Assembly (NCBI RefSeq): GCF_007474545.1
Contig: NZ_VKOG01000001.1
Span: 310,001 to 374,000, forward strand
Origin: Chryseobacterium binzhouense
GTDB lineage: Bacteria; Bacteroidota; Bacteroidia; Flavobacteriales; Weeksellaceae
Direction of reading: 5' to 3'
DNA: 64,000 nucleotides
Shown: positions 8,922 through 16,833 of the stretch, one piece after another
Layout of the letters: each line of letters begins with the position of its first letter
How positions within the stretch are numbered: the first letter of the stretch is position 1
Program-made: the position numbers and the translations under genes
Notes under the pieces: model-generated
What the model was told of the DNA's origin: nothing
What the model saw: only the letters and a program-made list of their open reading frames with translations
The model's database searches: none

Positions 8922-10307
8922 TTACATAAATTTATTTTCTACCAACAGCCAAAGTCTCTGTGCATATTCATCTACCTTATCCCATTTTTTATCGTAATAG
9001 AGATCACTGAGATACTCTTTCGCTTCTTCAAGATTTTTACATCTGTTAAGCTCAGAAATAGCATTATTTAAATCTGTCTGGCTGCCTCCGAAAAGCACTT
9101 TTGTAAAAGCAAGTCTGTCATTCAGATCCAATCTGAACTCAGGTCTTGGTTTTGCAGCCTCCATAAAATCAGTCGGAATATTGCTTTTTATCAAACTTCC
9201 CGGATCTTCTTTTACAACCGGATCTTCAGATTTTTCTTCTTTTTCTCTTTCCAGAGGATCATCATCAAACAAAGTCTGAATAGATTTCAGCCCTCTTATA
9301 TTCGCAAGTTTAATTTTCTTTTCGTTTTTATAAGCTTCGATATTTTCAAAGCTCTGATCCGATAGCGGTGTACCTTCTACTGTTTCAGAAGCTGGCTTTT
9401 CAATATCCATGATTTTGCTTCTATCAGATTCATCCGATGTATCTTCATCATAATGAGAATCTTTTTTTATTTCTTCTAAAACAGTTTCTACATTAGAATT
9501 TTCAGTAATTATTTCTTCCTGATTCAGTTTTACAGCATCTGAAACATCTTGATTTTCTGTTTCTTCAATCAGAATATCATCTTCTTGGTAATGATCAGCA
9601 TCAAAAATATCGGCAATTTTTTCTGAAATTTCCGGTTGGCTTTGTTCCTGAATATCAGCTTCGCTCAATTGTTCCGTAGAAGCGTTTTCTTCGGTCTTAT
9701 CACCATAAAAAGCTTCATCTTCTTCTACGAAATCATCTTCGGGTTCAGCATTTTCCAGAATTCTTTCTTCGTCTACAAAACTCAGGACAAGATTTTTATT
9801 TTCCGGATATTCCTCGTCAATTTCATTCAGCTCGTTATTAAATACAGCTTCCTCCTCAAGATGATCTGATATTTCATCAGAAACAAAGTCTACAGCTGCT
9901 TCGGGTTTGTGTTCTTCAACAAAATTAACCAGTTCCTCATGCAGATCACTCTCGATAATCTCATTGATTTTCTGGTTAAAAATAGCTTCCTCTTCTTTTA
10001 CTTCAAAGCTGTCTTCAGATTCTGACTGATAATTGCTTCCAATTTCGTTCAGCTCATTATTAAAAATAGCTTCTTCTTCAAGATATTCGTTAGTACTACT
10101 ATATTCTGCCTTTTCAGAATACGGCAGATTCTCAAAATTTCTCAGATTTTTGTTCAACAGCTTCAAAAAAGTGATCTTCTCTGCGAGATCATCAGCAAGA
10201 CTGTGCTTTGAAATCAGCTCTTCGACATTATTTATGCCGCTTAGAATATGAATGATATTCCGGGATTCGGAAAAAATCTTATCCTTTAAATCTTGAATGT
10301 TCTGCAT
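8922..10307 (-). CDS. Acidic, largely disordered protein with a repeated EEEAIFNNELNEI motif
   Basis: The 461-residue protein has no signal peptide. An N-terminal helical part (1-65) is followed by a very acidic, low-complexity region (about 70-390). This region carries a 13-residue motif three times: EEEAIFNNELNEI at about 77-89, EEEAIFNQKINEI at 105-117 and EEEAVFNNELNEI at 151-163; an EEDEAFYGDK further on may be a fourth, weaker copy. A conserved-looking C-terminal helical domain follows (DLNDRLAFTKVLFGGSQTDL to the end). The spaced identical motifs in a disordered region look like short binding peptides for a partner. It heads the operon with the membrane protein and rsmI and is divergent from tdk. 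Function unknown. Confidence 0.75.
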   Translation of the reverse strand: MQNIQDLKDKIFSESRNIIHILSGINNVEELISKHSLADDLAEKITFLKLLNKNLRNFENLPYSEKAEYSSTNEYLEEEAIFNNELNEIGSNYQSESEDSFEVKEEEAIFNQKINEIIESDLHEELVNFVEEHKPEAAVDFVSDEISDHLEEEAVFNNELNEIDEEYPENKNLVLSFVDEERILENAEPEDDFVEEDEAFYGDKTEENASTEQLSEADIQEQSQPEISEKIADIFDADHYQEDDILIEETENQDVSDAVKLNQEEIITENSNVETVLEEIKKDSHYDEDTSDESDRSKIMDIEKPASETVEGTPLSDQSFENIEAYKNEKKIKLANIRGLKSIQTLFDDDPLEREKEEKSEDPVVKEDPGSLIKSNIPTDFMEAAKPRPEFRLDLNDRLAFTKVLFGGSQTDLNNAISELNRCKNLEEAKEYLSDLYYDKKWDKVDEYAQRLWLLVENKFM

Positions 10308-10319
10308 CGTAGATCTTAT

Positions 10320-10337
10320 TAAATTTGCTTACTTTTG
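10320..10337 (+). promoter_or_regulatory. Two -7 boxes before tdk
   Basis: TAAATTTG (10320-10327) and TACTTTTG (10330-10337) both fit TAnnTTTG and lie 30-40 bases before the tdk start. The -33 element is unclear. Confidence 0.45.
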
Positions 10338-10366
10338 ATGATAAAATATTACGGCTAATTTAACAA

Positions 10367-10951
10367 ATGTTTTTAGAAAATACAATTAATCATTCCAAAC
10401 AGAGCGGTTGGATGGAAGTTATTTGTGGCTCAATGTTTTCCGGAAAAACCGAAGAGTTGATCCGAAGACTGAGAAGAGCCGAAATGGCGGGGCAGAATGT
10501 GGAGATTTTTAAACCTAAAATTGATGTACGGTATTCCGAAGATGATGTAATTTCACATAATCAGACTAAAATACGGAGTACACCGGTGGAAAATCCCAAC
10601 GAAATTCTTCTTTTGGCTTCCAATTGTGCGGTAGTGGGAATAGATGAAGCTCAGTTTTTTGATGAAAGTATTGTAGATGTAGCCAATCAGCTTGCAAACA
10701 GCGGTGTAAGAGTTGTCATTGCCGGTCTGGATATGGATTTTCTGGGAAGACCTTTCGGACCAATGCCGAATCTTATGGCAACCGCAGAATACGTTACAAA
10801 AGTACATGCTATCTGCAGGAGAACCGGAAATCTTGCCAACTATTCTATGAGAACTTCTGCAGGGAAAGATCTTGTAGAACTCGGAGAGACAGAAGCTTAT
10901 GACGCAGTCAGCAGAAGAGTTTTTGTAGACGAAGTTTTAAATAAAAAATAA
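10367..10951 (+). CDS. tdk: Thymidine kinase (type II), zinc site lost
   Basis: Tdk phosphorylates thymidine with ATP in the nucleoside salvage pathway. The 194-residue protein has a P-loop (GSMFSGKTEE, 21-30), a Walker-B-like GIDEAQFF with the catalytic Glu at 94, and the lasso-region YVTKVHAICRRTGNLANYS. Classical type II enzymes have four zinc cysteines in two CxxC pairs; here only Cys150 remains and the others are Thr, Ser and Arg. I recall the same loss in other flavobacterial Tdk proteins, so it is probably a clade trait and not damage. The start MFLENTINH matches those relatives. Confidence 0.92.
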   Translation: MFLENTINHSKQSGWMEVICGSMFSGKTEELIRRLRRAEMAGQNVEIFKPKIDVRYSEDDVISHNQTKIRSTPVENPNEILLLASNCAVVGIDEAQFFDESIVDVANQLANSGVRVVIAGLDMDFLGRPFGPMPNLMATAEYVTKVHAICRRTGNLANYSMRTSAGKDLVELGETEAYDAVSRRVFVDEVLNKK

Positions 10952-10990
10952 TTTAATATCAAATTAATTATTATTTTTGTTTAAATATTA

Positions 10991-11004
10991 ATAGTAAAAA
11001 CTAT
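10991..11004 (+). promoter_or_regulatory. Possible operator before the toxin-antitoxin pair
   Basis: Inverted repeat ATAGT-aaaa-ACTAT lies between a TATTTTTG -7 box (10972-10979) and the antitoxin ATG, a plausible place for autoregulation. Short and AT-rich, so weak. Confidence 0.35.
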
Positions 11005-11010
11005 CATAAA

Positions 11011-11331
11011 ATGATATTGGAAATCAAAAACTATATCAAAATCAGTAATTCTATTGATGAAATTCTGAAGAACTCTCCGTTTAAGATGAAATATATCATT
11101 GAGAAAAGCGGTATTTCTGAGCCTACTTTTTTTAGAAAAATGAAGGAAAAAAAATTTCTTCCCGAAGAATTATTAAAAATTGCTGAGATTATTGAACCGG
11201 AAAAGTCTTTTTTACATTCTTTGGAAGAAGCTGAAAAAGATTTTGAAAGTGGAATTTACCATTCTCATGACGAAGTAACGAAAATTACTGAAGAACGTTT
11301 TCTGAAAAAGTATGGAAATAAGGTGGTCTAA
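11011..11331 (+). CDS. Antitoxin-like helix-turn-helix protein
   Basis: The 106-residue protein has an N-terminal helix-turn-helix-like segment (MKYIIEKSGISEPTFFRKMKEKK, quoted in part, residues about 27-49) and an acidic C-terminal tail (HSHDEVTKITEERFLKKYG) of the kind that wraps a toxin. The next gene begins 20 bases before this one ends and encodes a RelE/ParE-like toxin, an arrangement typical of type II toxin-antitoxin pairs in which the antitoxin comes first. It probably binds its own promoter. The exact family is not recognised. Confidence 0.7.
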   Translation: MILEIKNYIKISNSIDEILKNSPFKMKYIIEKSGISEPTFFRKMKEKKFLPEELLKIAEIIEPEKSFLHSLEEAEKDFESGIYHSHDEVTKITEERFLKKYGNKVV

Positions 11332-11614
11332 ATTCGCTTTAAAAGATCTTGAGCAGATAGAAGATTATATCGGAAACCGATTTACTTTCAGAGAATATCA
11401 GAACTTTATGAATACTCTTAATCATAATATAACCATAATTCTTGATAAAAAAGTGACATTCCAAAAACTGGGAAAATTTCCTGATTATAATAAGCAATTA
11501 ATTACAGAACAAACAACTCTGATTTACAAACTAGAGCCAAAATATCTGAAAATATTACGTTTATACAATAATTTTCAGGATGATCACAAAAAATTTATAA
11601 TAGACGATTTATAA
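11312..11614 (+). CDS. RelE/ParE-family toxin-like protein
   Basis: The 100-residue protein begins MEIRWSKFALKDLEQIEDYI, the usual start of RelE/ParE toxins, and ends in the beta strands TTLIYKLEPKYLKILRLYNN. Such toxins cleave ribosome-bound mRNA (RelE) or poison gyrase (ParE); which applies here cannot be told from sequence. The gene overlaps the antitoxin by 20 bases, and its stop codon is followed directly by the ATG of murF-alr, with no gap at all, so all three are likely on one mRNA. Confidence 0.75.
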   Translation: MEIRWSKFALKDLEQIEDYIGNRFTFREYQNFMNTLNHNITIILDKKVTFQKLGKFPDYNKQLITEQTTLIYKLEPKYLKILRLYNNFQDDHKKFIIDDL

Positions 11615-14059
11615 ATGAATTATACAGTAGAAGATATCGCAAAGATCACCAATGCAAAAATCATTGGTGATAAAGAATTAATCAAAAATATTGCTTTCGA
11701 CAGCAGAACGATTTATTCTACTAAAAATACAGCGTTTATAGCGATCAATACTCCAAAAAATTCAGGAGAAAAATTCATTGAATCTGCGGTCGACCGTGGA
11801 ATAAAAGTCATCATTTCCGAACATCATTATCCTCAGTTTGAAAATATCACATGGATTATTGTTGACAATTCTGTGGAATTTCTTCGGAAATTGGCAAAAT
11901 TTCATTTTGAAAATTCTCACATAAAATCTGTAGGAATTACAGGGAGCAACGGGAAAACCATTTTAAAAGAATGGCTGTATCAATGTCTCTGGAATGAATT
12001 TCCTACGGTAAAAAGCCCAAAAAGTTTTAATTCTCAGATTGGTCTTCCGCTTTCTCTTCTCCAGATCAATGATTCTCATAAGCTTGGAATCTTTGAAGTA
12101 GGTATTTCGGAACCTGATGAAATGGAAAAACAGGAAAATATTTTTCATCCTCAAATTGGTTTGTTAACCCATATCGGAACTGCTCATCTTGCGAATTTTA
12201 AATCTGAAGAAGAATTGATTGATGAAAAAATCAAACTTTTCAGAAATTCAGAAGTTATTATTTATAATGGCAATAACCTATTGGTTGACAAAAAGATAAA
12301 AGAACTTTATTCAAGTAAAAAATTAATTTCATACGGTTTTAAAGATCACAATCAGGTATACTACAAAAACAATACTTCTAAAAATGAAGATGTTGTTGTA
12401 CAGTATTTGGATGAAGAAATGTCATTTCCGATACAACAAAGAGATGAAGCCACTTTAAGCAATGCTCTGGCTTTGATAACGGTATTAAAGGAGCTAGGAG
12501 TAGAAACTCAAAAGATCATCGAAAAAATCAATGCGTTGAAAGCTGTTGAAATGAGACTTGAAGCCATTGAGGGAATTAAAGATAATATAATCATCAATGA
12601 TTCTTTCAATCTTGATCTTGACTCACTGAAAACGGCTCTTCAGTTTCTGAATGAATATAACAAGTCAAAAAAATCTTTGGTTTTAACGGATATTATTGGT
12701 GTAAATGCCAACTCAAAGGCACTTTATGAGGAAGTTTCAGATCTTGTGAATGAACAAAAATTTGAATCTGTTTTTCTGATCGGTACAGAAATAACACAAT
12801 TTTCAGCACTTTTCAAATATAAAACTTTTACTTTTATTGATACAAAGGAACTCATTGATAGTAAATATCTTAATGAAATAGAAAATCAGATTATTTTATT
12901 GAAAGGAGCAAGAAAATTTGAAATTGAAAAACTTAAAGATATTCTTGAGCTCAGAAAACATGATACAGTGCTGGAAATTAATCTGAATGCTATTCTTCAC
13001 AATATTAATTACCATAAATCTTTACTGAAACCATCCACAAAAATGATGGCAATGGTGAAAGCAAATGCGTATGGATTGGGAAGTTATGAGATTTCAGAAT
13101 TCTTACAGCATCATCATATTGATTATCTCGGCGTTGCTTTTGTAGATGAAGGAGTAGAACTCCGAAAAAAAGGGATAACAGTACCTATTATTGTGATGAA
13201 TCCTGAACAGCACAGCTATGAAGCGGTGATTGAGTATAATCTTGAACCTGAAATCTACAGTTTCAGAGTTTTAGAATTGTTTTATGAAGCTGTACAAAAA
13301 TCAGGACATGATAAAAAATATCCAATTCACATTAAACTGGAAACCGGTATGCACCGTCTTGGTTTCAAAGATCATGAGCTGGATGAACTCAGTAATGCTT
13401 TAGTCAATAAAAATCTGAAAGTTCAAAGTATTTTCAGCCATCTTTCGTCTTCAGATATACCTGACGAAAGAGAATTTACTCTCAATCAGCTAAAAACTTT
13501 TGAAAAAAATTCAGCTTATTTGATAGAAAAATTGGGATATACTCCTATCAGACATATACTCAATTCATCAGGAATTACAAATTATACCGATCATCAACAT
13601 GATATGGTGAGAATTGGTATTGGAATGCTTGGTGAATCTTCAGATTCTGAAATACAAAAACAATTACGCTCTGTTGTAAGCTTCAAAACGGTCATTTCCC
13701 AGATTTCTGTAGTAGAAAATGGAGAATCAGTAGGTTACAGCAGGAGATTTAAAGCACAACATCCGACTAAAATTGCTACAATACCTGTAGGCTATGCAGA
13801 CGGAATACCAAGACTGATTGGGAATCAGATAGGAAATGTGGGCATCAGCAAAACCTTAGCTCCTATTGTAGGAAGTATTTGCATGGATATGATGATGATC
13901 AATATAGATCACATTCCCCATGTAAAAGAAGGAGATAAGGTTACTATTTTCAATGCAAAACCCAGTTTAAAAGAATTTGCATCCTATTGCAAAACAATAA
14001 CTTACGAAGTTTTAACATCCATTTCGCCACGAGTGAAAAAAATTTATGTAAAAGATTAA
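11615..14059 (+). CDS. murF-alr: Fused UDP-MurNAc-tripeptide:D-Ala-D-Ala ligase / alanine racemase
   Basis: The 814-residue fusion joins two peptidoglycan steps: Alr makes D-alanine from L-alanine with PLP, and MurF adds D-Ala-D-Ala to the UDP-MurNAc-tripeptide. The MurF half (about 1-450) has the Mur-ligase P-loop GSNGKT at 110-115 and an EVGISEPDEME segment. The Alr half (about 453-814) has the PLP lysine 482 in MAMVKANAYGLG, and the catalytic-tyrosine region GSICMDMMMINI. The fusion is characteristic of Bacteroidota. The gene abuts the toxin gene and is followed by a four-base gap to the patatin gene, so one operon is likely. Confidence 0.95.
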   Translation: MNYTVEDIAKITNAKIIGDKELIKNIAFDSRTIYSTKNTAFIAINTPKNSGEKFIESAVDRGIKVIISEHHYPQFENITWIIVDNSVEFLRKLAKFHFENSHIKSVGITGSNGKTILKEWLYQCLWNEFPTVKSPKSFNSQIGLPLSLLQINDSHKLGIFEVGISEPDEMEKQENIFHPQIGLLTHIGTAHLANFKSEEELIDEKIKLFRNSEVIIYNGNNLLVDKKIKELYSSKKLISYGFKDHNQVYYKNNTSKNEDVVVQYLDEEMSFPIQQRDEATLSNALALITVLKELGVETQKIIEKINALKAVEMRLEAIEGIKDNIIINDSFNLDLDSLKTALQFLNEYNKSKKSLVLTDIIGVNANSKALYEEVSDLVNEQKFESVFLIGTEITQFSALFKYKTFTFIDTKELIDSKYLNEIENQIILLKGARKFEIEKLKDILELRKHDTVLEINLNAILHNINYHKSLLKPSTKMMAMVKANAYGLGSYEISEFLQHHHIDYLGVAFVDEGVELRKKGITVPIIVMNPEQHSYEAVIEYNLEPEIYSFRVLELFYEAVQKSGHDKKYPIHIKLETGMHRLGFKDHELDELSNALVNKNLKVQSIFSHLSSSDIPDEREFTLNQLKTFEKNSAYLIEKLGYTPIRHILNSSGITNYTDHQHDMVRIGIGMLGESSDSEIQKQLRSVVSFKTVISQISVVENGESVGYSRRFKAQHPTKIATIPVGYADGIPRLIGNQIGNVGISKTLAPIVGSICMDMMMINIDHIPHVKEGDKVTIFNAKPSLKEFASYCKTITYEVLTSISPRVKKIYVKD

Positions 14060-14063
14060 GCCT

Positions 14064-16220
14064 ATGAGAAAGTTTCTGATTTTACTTTTCATATTACAGA
14101 TAGTTTTCATTAACGCTCAGGTTAAGAAAAATCTTGTGATTCCGAAAAATCCCAAAATAGGACTTTCTTTAGCTGGTGGCGGAGCTAAAGGCTTTTCTCA
14201 TATCGGAGTTCTCAAAGTTTTAGATTCTTTAGGTGTAAAAGTCGATTACATTTCCGGAACAAGTATGGGAGCTATCGTTGGTGGATTATATGCAGCAGGA
14301 TACACTGGTAAAGATATCGAAAAAATTGTCATGGATACCGATTTTTACTCTCTCATCAGAGATCCGAAATCAAGAAAGGAAAGTACCTTTTTTAATAAAT
14401 CTGTTGATAAGTATCTGCTTACCATTCCACTTCAGAACGGCAAAATTACTTTACCTTCTTCCATCAGTTCCGGACAAAAAAATGTTTATCTTTTGAAAGA
14501 ACTATTTAAAAATGTCTCCAATATTGATGATTTTTCTAAGCTTCCTATTCCTTTTATGTGCGTGGCGACCAATCTGGAAAGCGGTAATATGGAAATTTTT
14601 GAAAAAGGAGATTTAGTACAGTCTATCATGGCAAGCTCAGCATTTCCTTCTTTGATGGATCCCGTAAAAATTGGTGACAGCATTTATATTGACGGAGCAA
14701 TGACCGTTAATTATCCGTCAAAACCTTTAAAAGATAAGGGAATTGATATTGTTATAGGTGTAGATCTTAATCAGGATTTATCCAAGAGAGAAGATTTAAA
14801 CAACATTATCTCTATTCTGAACCAGATTATAGATTTTGGAATAAAAAAAGATACAAGAAGACAGTACAGGTTTACAGATATCAATATTAAGCCAAATCTT
14901 ACAGGAATGACTGCTACAAGCTATGATGATAAGAAAAAAATTCTAGACAGCGGTTTTGTAGAAGGACTTAAATATGCTGAAACTCTGGATCAGCTTCCAA
15001 AAAGAAATTTTGACCGTCTTAGACAGCCCGTAAATCCAATATTTTCTAATGTATATAAGATAGACAGCATACAGATAGATGGCGGAAAAATATACGGAAA
15101 AAACTATGTCTTAGGGAAAATGGGACTACGGCTTCCATCAATGCAAACCTACGGAAGTATCAATCGGGGGATAGATAAACTTATTGCAACCAATAATTAT
15201 CGCTTTATCAACTATGATATTATCTCGGGTAACAGCTCCAATTATCTTAAGCTTTACGTAAATGAAGATGAAACAAGACATTTCTTAAAAGTCGGTTTGC
15301 ATTATGATGAAATTTTTAAAACAGGATTACTGATGAATTATTCAGCAAAGAGGCTTTTATTCAAAAACTCCAATTTATCTGTAGATGTTGTCGTAGGAGA
15401 TAAGCCAAGATATTATTTAAACTATTTTATAGATAACGGATATATTCCCGGATTTGGAATTTATTCTTCGGGAATGAGCTTCGATATAAAAGACATGAAT
15501 AATTATAATATAGAACGATGGGAATGGCTCAGAAATGAAGCGTATATACAATCTGTCTGGAGAGATAAATTTGCTATTGGAGGAGGTTTAAGCTATGATT
15601 ATTTTGAAGCAGAATCAAATGGAATAAACAAAAGATACAACAGATTTTTAAATCCCTATGTATTTCTAAAAAGTGATACGCAAAATGACAAAGATTTCGC
15701 AACACAGGGAATTTACATTAATGCTGAAGGTAAAGTGATAGATTTACTCAAATCTGAAGTCGAAAAAAGAATTGTCCAGGTGAAAGCTGATATAAAAATT
15801 AACATTCCCCTTTCAAGACAATTTGCTTATAAGCTTAATCTTTATGGAGGGATTACCATAGGAGAAAATACTCCTCAATTTTATAAATACAGATTGGGAG
15901 GAATTTTTGAGCAGAACATGATTAATTTCAAATCTTTCTCCGGCTTTTATTTTGCTCAGTTAAACTCAAATAATACTGTTTTAATATCCAATGATCTTCA
16001 ATTTAAATTCAACAAAAATTATTTTTTAACAGGTAATTTCTCTTTTGCAAATTTATCTGATGACATCAGTTTTGAAGATGCTGTAAAACTCAATTACAGT
16101 TCTGCCGGTATTTCTGCAGGATACAAATCCCCTTTCGGACAGATAAAAATAAATTTCAGTCATTCACTCAAAACTAACCAAAAAGGAATATTCAGTGTGA
16201 TTTTAGGACACTGGTTTTAA
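14064..16220 (+). CDS. Patatin-like phospholipase with outer-membrane beta-barrel
   Basis: The 718-residue protein has a signal peptide (to about residue 18, INAQ). A patatin domain follows: oxyanion loop GGGAKG at 38-43, nucleophile Ser67 in GTSMG, and catalytic Asp210 in DGAM. After it come a POTRA-like segment (about 325-390) and a C-terminal barrel of alternating strands ending in VILGHWF, an aromatic final residue typical of outer-membrane proteins. This layout matches PlpD-type proteins (type Vd secretion) and the related flavobacterial family. It would hydrolyse phospholipid at or outside the outer membrane. It is four bases after murF-alr and three before ybeY. Confidence 0.88.
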   Translation: MRKFLILLFILQIVFINAQVKKNLVIPKNPKIGLSLAGGGAKGFSHIGVLKVLDSLGVKVDYISGTSMGAIVGGLYAAGYTGKDIEKIVMDTDFYSLIRDPKSRKESTFFNKSVDKYLLTIPLQNGKITLPSSISSGQKNVYLLKELFKNVSNIDDFSKLPIPFMCVATNLESGNMEIFEKGDLVQSIMASSAFPSLMDPVKIGDSIYIDGAMTVNYPSKPLKDKGIDIVIGVDLNQDLSKREDLNNIISILNQIIDFGIKKDTRRQYRFTDINIKPNLTGMTATSYDDKKKILDSGFVEGLKYAETLDQLPKRNFDRLRQPVNPIFSNVYKIDSIQIDGGKIYGKNYVLGKMGLRLPSMQTYGSINRGIDKLIATNNYRFINYDIISGNSSNYLKLYVNEDETRHFLKVGLHYDEIFKTGLLMNYSAKRLLFKNSNLSVDVVVGDKPRYYLNYFIDNGYIPGFGIYSSGMSFDIKDMNNYNIERWEWLRNEAYIQSVWRDKFAIGGGLSYDYFEAESNGINKRYNRFLNPYVFLKSDTQNDKDFATQGIYINAEGKVIDLLKSEVEKRIVQVKADIKINIPLSRQFAYKLNLYGGITIGENTPQFYKYRLGGIFEQNMINFKSFSGFYFAQLNSNNTVLISNDLQFKFNKNYFLTGNFSFANLSDDISFEDAVKLNYSSAGISAGYKSPFGQIKINFSHSLKTNQKGIFSVILGHWF

Positions 16221-16223
16221 AGT

Positions 16224-16634
16224 ATGATACAATATTTTTACGAAAACATTACAAAAACTGTAGACCAGAATTATAAAATTTGGCTTCAGGAAATAATTAT
16301 TTCAGAACAAAAAAAGATTGGCGTGATCAACTACATATTTTGTGATGACGAATATATTCTTAAAGTAAATCAAGATTATCTTCAGCATGATTACTACACC
16401 GACATTATTACATTCGATTACGTAAAAGGCAAAACCATAAGCGGTGAGATTTTTGTATCTTTGCAACGCATTTCGGATAACGCTTCTACCCTTTTGAAAA
16501 ATTATGAAGACGAATTGAGAAGAGTTTTAGCTCACGGGATTCTGCATCTCTGCGGTTATAAAGACAAGTCTGAGGAAGAAGAAAAAGAAATGCGAAACAA
16601 AGAAGATTTTTATTTGAATAAATATTCAAAATAA
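16224..16634 (+). CDS. ybeY: Endoribonuclease / rRNA maturation factor YbeY
   Basis: YbeY is a metal-dependent RNase involved in 16S rRNA 3'-end maturation and ribosome quality control. The 136-residue protein has the family's HGILHLCGY motif with His104 and His108. In the usual HxxxHxxxxxH zinc site the third ligand is His; here GYKDKSEEEE has no His, and Asp114 occupies the place. I recall the same in other Bacteroidota, so the ligand change seems clade-typical. The gene is last in the operon after the patatin protein. Confidence 0.9.
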   Translation: MIQYFYENITKTVDQNYKIWLQEIIISEQKKIGVINYIFCDDEYILKVNQDYLQHDYYTDIITFDYVKGKTISGEIFVSLQRISDNASTLLKNYEDELRRVLAHGILHLCGYKDKSEEEEKEMRNKEDFYLNKYSK

Positions 16635-16647
16635 GATCTTTTTTATT

Positions 16648-16740
16648 AGGAGCTAGATCCCGCTCTCCGCACTCGCTATTTTTCTTTTCAAGAAAAATGA
16701 GCTTAAACAATTGCTTCGATCGGGGCTAAAACAGCCATTT
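16648..16740. repeat. Flavobacterial intergenic repeat (AGGAGCTAGATCCCGCTCTC type)
   Basis: The segment begins AGGAGCTAGATCCCGCTCTC and ends near CGATCGGGGCTAAAACAG. It resembles a short repeat I recall scattered between genes in Flavobacteriia. Only one copy is in this window, so its repeat status rests on memory. Confidence 0.45.
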
Positions 16741-16769
16741 TAAAGGCTTTTTAAGCCTTCTAAATAAGA

Positions 16770-16787
16770 ATGTTTCACGTGAAACAT
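16770..16787. promoter_or_regulatory. parS: parS centromere site, left of mnmG
   Basis: The perfect palindrome ATGTTTCACGTGAAACAT contains the 16-base bacterial parS consensus TGTTTCACGTGAAACA with no mismatch (16771-16786). ParB binds such sites to organise and segregate the origin region. There is no T-run, so it is not a terminator. Confidence 0.9.
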
Positions 16788-16833
16788 TAAGGATAGAAAA
16801 TAAAAAAAATAAGCTTTAAATAAGCAATATAAA

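Noticed and set aside
16770-16787. The palindrome near mnmG as a terminator
   Set aside because: It matches parS exactly and has no T-run; a second identical copy lies on the other side of the gene.
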